The notes under the pieces were generated by a model, which was not told where the DNA came from, made no database searches, and worked only from the letters and a program-made list of their open reading frames with translations. Source: an uncultured Eubacterium sp. (lineage in GTDB: Bacteria; Bacillota; Clostridia; Lachnospirales; Lachnospiraceae). Taken from it: a stretch of 64,000 nt of DNA. The stretch is from positions 1 through 64,000 of the forward strand of contig CAJUHV010000007.1 in assembly GCA_910586445.1 (NCBI GenBank), written 5' to 3'. Below, one piece after another: positions 63,130 to 64,000 of this stretch (position 1 is the first letter of the stretch; the number at the start of each line of letters is the position of its first letter). The position numbers and the translations under genes were made by a program.

Positions 63130-63353
63130 CTTCTGCACTCCCCACTTCAAGCTTCTTGGACTGCTGATGTCCAAGATGGTGCGGATCATTCATCCCAAAT
63201 TTTATCAATATAGCCCGCTATATCATGCCCTGTGGGTATGCCTCATAAATCTGGGATAAATTCTCTATATCATGCCCGGCGGGTACTAAAGTGTGAAGCA
63301 TATCATGCCTGGTGGGTACATCTCGTGGAAAGTATTTTTCAAACATGTTCTAG
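63113..63353 (+). repeat. CTAG palindromic repeat, long subtype, degenerate left end
   Basis: Begins near GTGTTCGAAAAGC inside porB, continues CTGCACTCCCC, AGCTTCTTGGACTGCTGATG, centre TAGCCCGCTATATC, and ends AGTATTTTTCAAACATGTTC-TAG. The ATATCATGCCC(T/G)GTGGGTA block occurs three times in the right half, each keeping frame. The internal ATG (63238) frame runs unbroken into the LysR gene. Confidence 0.9.
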
Positions 63354-63366
63354 AATAGGTGCAAAA

Positions 63367-64000
63367 ATGACGTTATTAACATATCAAGTGTTTCAGACGG
63401 CGGCAAATATCGGCAGTTTTCATAAAGCTGCCGATATTTTAGGCCTGACGCCTTCTGCGATCAGCCATACAATATCATCTATGGAAAACGAGCTTGGATT
63501 TACCGTGATGACACGCAGTAAATCCGGCATTGCGCTGACCAATTATGGGGAGCATCTGCTCCCGTATGTCAATGCAGTGCTAAACAGCGATGAGAGCTTA
63601 AAGCAGGCGATCGCAGAACTAAACGGCTTAAAGCAGGGAAAAGTAAAGATCGGTGTATTTTCCAGTGTATGCACGAACTGGCTCCCTGATGTCCTGCGTT
63701 CATTCCAGAAGCTGTACGCCGAGGTGACAGTTGAAGTATTTCAAGGCACCTACGATGACGTATATTACTGGATAAAAAACGGCGTGGCAGATCTTGGATT
63801 TTTATCAGTATCCAGTGCAAAGGATATTCCGATTGAGCCGCTGTATAAAGACCCGCTTTTGTGTGTGCTGCCTAAAGGAACCCGCAGGGATTCATCCAGG
63901 CCGTATATGGATATCGAAGAAATGCGGGCACACCAGTTTGTTACGCAGCGGGAAGGCACGGATGCTGACATTCAGAATTTTTTAAAAGAAAACTCACTGC
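63367..64000 (+). CDS. LysR-family transcriptional regulator, 3' end outside window
   Basis: ATG 63367 opens MTLLTYQVFQTAANIGSFHKAADILGLTPSAISHTISSMENELG, the LysR winged helix-turn-helix, followed by a substrate-binding domain (KVKIGVFSSVCTNWLPDVLRSFQKLY, LYKDPLLCVLPKGT). At least 211 residues are present and the frame is open at the window edge. It lies 13 bp after a palindromic repeat, with only a weak AGGTG ribosome site. An in-frame ATG at 63238 in the repeat would add 43 residues; the normal LysR start favours 63367. Confidence 0.9.
   Translation, partial: MTLLTYQVFQTAANIGSFHKAADILGLTPSAISHTISSMENELGFTVMTRSKSGIALTNYGEHLLPYVNAVLNSDESLKQAIAELNGLKQGKVKIGVFSSVCTNWLPDVLRSFQKLYAEVTVEVFQGTYDDVYYWIKNGVADLGFLSVSSAKDIPIEPLYKDPLLCVLPKGTRRDSSRPYMDIEEMRAHQFVTQREGTDADIQNFLKENSL

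Overview
The window looks like a chromosomal segment of a low- to mid-GC Gram-positive anaerobe of the Clostridia, most likely a gut Lachnospiraceae. This is inferred from gene content and style: the dgt-dnaG-rpoD-trmK macromolecular-synthesis cluster, four-subunit pyruvate:ferredoxin oxidoreductase, formate-tetrahydrofolate ligase, CUT1 sugar ABC systems without their own ATPase, AGGAGG-type ribosome sites and TTGACA/TATAAT promoters. No species call is possible without a search.

Layout. 1-4266: tRNA-Val (partial), tRNA-Met and a purC-purF-purB run. 4293-8518: a flavin-reductase-like protein, an SseB-like protein, an HD hydrolase joined to a LacI-like fragment, and an rRNA cytosine methyltransferase with a repeat-rich insert. 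8521-12383: L-rhamnose catabolism rhaB-rhaA-rhaD, with rhaA frameshifted. 12429-18403: a LacI regulator divergent from a fructan/sucrose ABC transporter plus GH32 enzyme, with clear promoter and operators. 18416-26206: methyltransferase, AI-2E-family membrane protein, L,D-transpeptidase, a gene split by a repeat insertion, fhs and a small membrane protein. 26207-29515: a decayed integrative element at a tRNA-Leu with a toxin-antitoxin pair and integrase remnants. 29864-37508: tRNA-Leu, a GT-C-like membrane protein and dgt-dnaG-rpoD-trmK. 37512-45671, all on the minus strand: an adaptor-like protein and a two-component system followed by a membrane protein, a fused solute-binding lipoprotein and two permeases. 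46375-50055: Nif3-like protein, TGS-uridine-kinase-like protein, Uma2 nuclease and a gutted AAA-ATPase gene. 50184-58048, minus strand: GH38 alpha-mannosidase and a PTS operon (IICBA, antiterminator, HPr, enzyme I). 58435-64000: DUF6056-like membrane protein, porGDAB and a partial LysR gene.

The most striking feature is a family of short palindromic interspersed repeats, about 166 bp in the simplest form, present in at least a dozen full, partial or terminal copies. Ends are GAGCGTGTTTGAAAAAT inverted repeats, usually bounded by CTAG, and the whole unit is a long imperfect hairpin. One copy (23291-23456) cleanly splits a gene: removing it with one CTAG restores the reading frame. Other copies supply the last codons and stop of several neighbouring genes, provide an in-frame ATG upstream of two genes, and one terminus seems to sit inside a histidine-kinase coding sequence. 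This reads as an active or recently active MITE-like element that remodels gene ends. Family assignment and mobility are inference.
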